A DNA stretch of 64,000 nucleotides from Galbula dea (Eukaryota; Chordata; Aves; Piciformes; Galbulidae), in the NCBI GenBank assembly GCA_013399015.1, contig VWZX01006814.1, positions 3,446,699-3,510,698 of the forward strand, in the 5' to 3' direction. Positions 63,709 to 64,000 of this stretch are shown here, piece after piece. Position 1 is the first letter of the stretch, and each line of letters begins with the position of its first letter. Below the pieces are notes generated by a model. The model was not told the DNA's origin, made no database searches, and saw only the letters and a program-made list of their open reading frames with translations. A program made the translations under genes and the position numbers.

Positions 63709-64000
63709 AGAATCACAGAATCACAGAATCACAGAATGTTAGGAGTTGGAAGGGACCTTGAAAGATCATCTAGTCCAACCCCCCTGCCACAGCAGGATTC
63801 CCTAGACCAGGTCACACAGAAGCGTGTCCAGACTGGTCTTGAATATCTCCAGAGAAGGAGACTCCGCAAGCTCTCTGGGCAGTCTGTGCCAGTGCTCTAG
63901 CACCTGAACTGGGAAAAAATATTTTCTTGTATTCACACAGAACCTCCTATGCTTCAACTTACAACCTTTGCCCCTTGTCCTGTCACTGGGCTCCACTGAG
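63709..64000 (-). mobile_element. CR1 LINE 3' fragment, cut by window edge
   Basis: The left edge is the 8-bp tail (AATCACAG)n, about three and a half units, followed by reversed CR1: 'gttggaagggaccttgaaag', 'atcatctagtccaacccccc' and 'tccagagaaggagactccgc'. On the minus strand 63802-63996 is open for 64 codons, with SDRTRGKGCKLKHRRF, HWHRLPRELAESPSLEIF and KTSLDTLLCDLV, the ORF2 C-terminus. It is a different subfamily from the copy at 45221 and continues past the window end. Confidence 0.95.

Noticed and set aside
63802..63996. 64-codon minus-strand frame
   Set aside because: Same reason: it is the C-terminal end of the CR1 ORF2 protein within the fragment at the window edge.

Overview
The window looks like avian nuclear DNA. 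Almost every recognisable repeat is a chicken-type CR1 LINE fragment, with tails such as (AATCACAG)n or (TAGAA)n. The only protein gene I can identify is the 3' end of a vertebrate NHLRC2. I cannot name the bird order. The DNA is AT-rich, and I see no CpG island and no bacterial or organellar signature.

Layout. 1-2262 (+ strand) is the end of NHLRC2: an intron, a coding exon (1151-1376), a 620-bp intron, and the terminal coding exon (1997-2262), which ends in TAA. The 3' untranslated region starts at 2263, but its poly(A) site cannot be fixed by eye. From there to 64000 there is no protein gene I can recognise. In human and chicken the next gene downstream of NHLRC2 is the adrenergic receptor gene ADRB1 (established synteny, from memory). 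No ADRB1-like frame is present here, so this stretch is best read as the NHLRC2-ADRB1 intergenic region, with ADRB1 beyond the right edge.

The intergenic part holds about ten clear CR1 fragments, on both strands and of different ages: 2771-3222 (+), 19345-19396 (-), 22154-22252 (-), 26155-26335 (-), 36447-36538 (+), 36601-36805 (-), 39890-40200 (-), 45221-45551 (-), 56290-56540 (-, old) and 63709-64000 (-, cut by the window edge). It also holds weaker traces of amniote-wide relic repeats, a 93-nt pure purine tract, a 38-bp tandem duplication, a CA-rich minisatellite and several inverted repeats.

Items most worth a second look: (1) a 64-bp inverted repeat pair, 61/64 identical, bracketing the NHLRC2 terminal exons (561-624 and 5302-5365); (2) a 166-bp segment at 11761-11926 that looks like an unrecognised coding exon, open for 55 codons between good splice sites; (3) a nested hairpin at 8828-8895; (4) a perfect palindrome at 9759-9788 with AATAAA on both strands. 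I found no convincing novel multi-gene system. Most other short open frames in the window look like chance.
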